Of a stretch of 33,473 nt of DNA, positions 33,318 through 33,473 are shown one piece after another. The notes below the pieces were generated by a model that was not told the origin of the DNA, ran no database searches, and worked only from the letters and a program-made list of their open reading frames with translations. The first letter of the stretch is position 1; each line of letters opens with the position of its first letter. Made by a program: the position numbers and the translations under genes. This stretch comes from Verrucomicrobiota bacterium (lineage in GTDB: Bacteria > Verrucomicrobiota > Verrucomicrobiia > Chthoniobacterales > UBA10450), in the NCBI GenBank assembly GCA_003218535.1, contig QHNV01000049.1, positions 1 through 33,473 on the forward strand, given 5' to 3'.

Positions 33318-33435
33318 CGACCTGATTGGCGCTGAGACGAGCGGCACTAATTCCGCGAGCGCAGCATCGTCGCCATCACTCCATCGCACTAGGAGAATCG
33401 GTCACTCGTTCCTGAGAGACAGAAGGCGCGTCCAT
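33318..33435 (-). pseudogene. N-terminal remnant of an ECF sigma factor gene
   Basis: From ATG at 33435 the minus strand reads MDAPSVSQERVTD, then after a one-base frame change (near 33396) LLVRWSDGDDAALAELVPLV. This is the start of many ECF sigma factors that precede kinase genes in Acidobacteria and Verrucomicrobia (V-T-x-L-L-x-x-W-S-x-GD-x-x-AL). Beyond SAPIRS the similarity ends, and regions 2 and 4 are missing. It is a truncated, frameshifted fragment. Confidence 0.5.
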
Positions 33436-33473
33436 AACACCCCTTTTGAGACCCTATCACCCGCGCAAGCGTC

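Overview
The window looks like a chromosomal segment of a soil-type Verrucomicrobiota bacterium, probably of the Chthoniobacterales/Spartobacteria kind. That placement is inference: there is no rRNA marker. It rests on the style of the gene content: a GC-rich genome, an ECF sigma factor paired with a very large kinase-TolB-TPR protein, a bacterial alpha-2-macroglobulin next to PBP1C, and many short palindromic repeats. I see no insertion sequence, prophage, CRISPR array, tRNA or rRNA.

Layout. 1-2694: the 3' end of a nucleotide-sugar epimerase gene, a sulfotransferase, a repeat-bearing spacer and an RRM RNA-binding protein. 2757-4896: miaA overlapping hflX on the plus strand. 4902-7305: a tight minus-strand phospholipid operon in the order CDP-alcohol phosphatidyltransferase, cdsA, plsC. 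7331-7993: nth. 8057-17279: a plus-strand envelope operon of a secreted TPR protein, an alpha-2-macroglobulin with its thioester motif, and PBP1C. 17290-20660: a small membrane protein, an arginase-fold protein, and a minus-strand group of a GNAT/FemAB-like transferase followed by two overlapping four-helix SMR-type proteins. 20794-21262: rnpB (RNase P RNA) on the minus strand with its terminator; the ORF track shows only shadow ORFs here. 21355-25136: a truncated DUF456 gene, a peroxiredoxin with a clear promoter, and an acnA that reads as a pseudogene. 25233-28564: a CbiX-like remnant and a TonB-dependent receptor whose signal peptide is cut off from the mature protein by an in-frame TAG. 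28569-33473: an ECF sigma/kinase pair on the minus strand, a secreted NHL-type propeller, and a sigma-factor remnant at the right edge.

The most unusual signal is a family of short palindromic elements, usually one or two perfect hairpins and often beginning GTAG. Copies sit inside genes or at their edges: within the rnpB RNA, in frame within miaA, within acnA, forming the stop codon of nth, and over the apparent start of the sulfotransferase ORF. Arm sequences differ between copies while pairing is kept. This resembles, in concept, the Rickettsia palindromic elements that insert into genes. A second element (GTCATTCCGAGC...GCTCGGAATGAC) occurs twice plus one fragment. The broken genes (acnA, the DUF456 gene, a CbiX fragment, an ECF fragment, the stop in the TonB receptor) suggest a genome with active small-scale decay, although assembly or sequencing errors cannot be excluded for single-site lesions.
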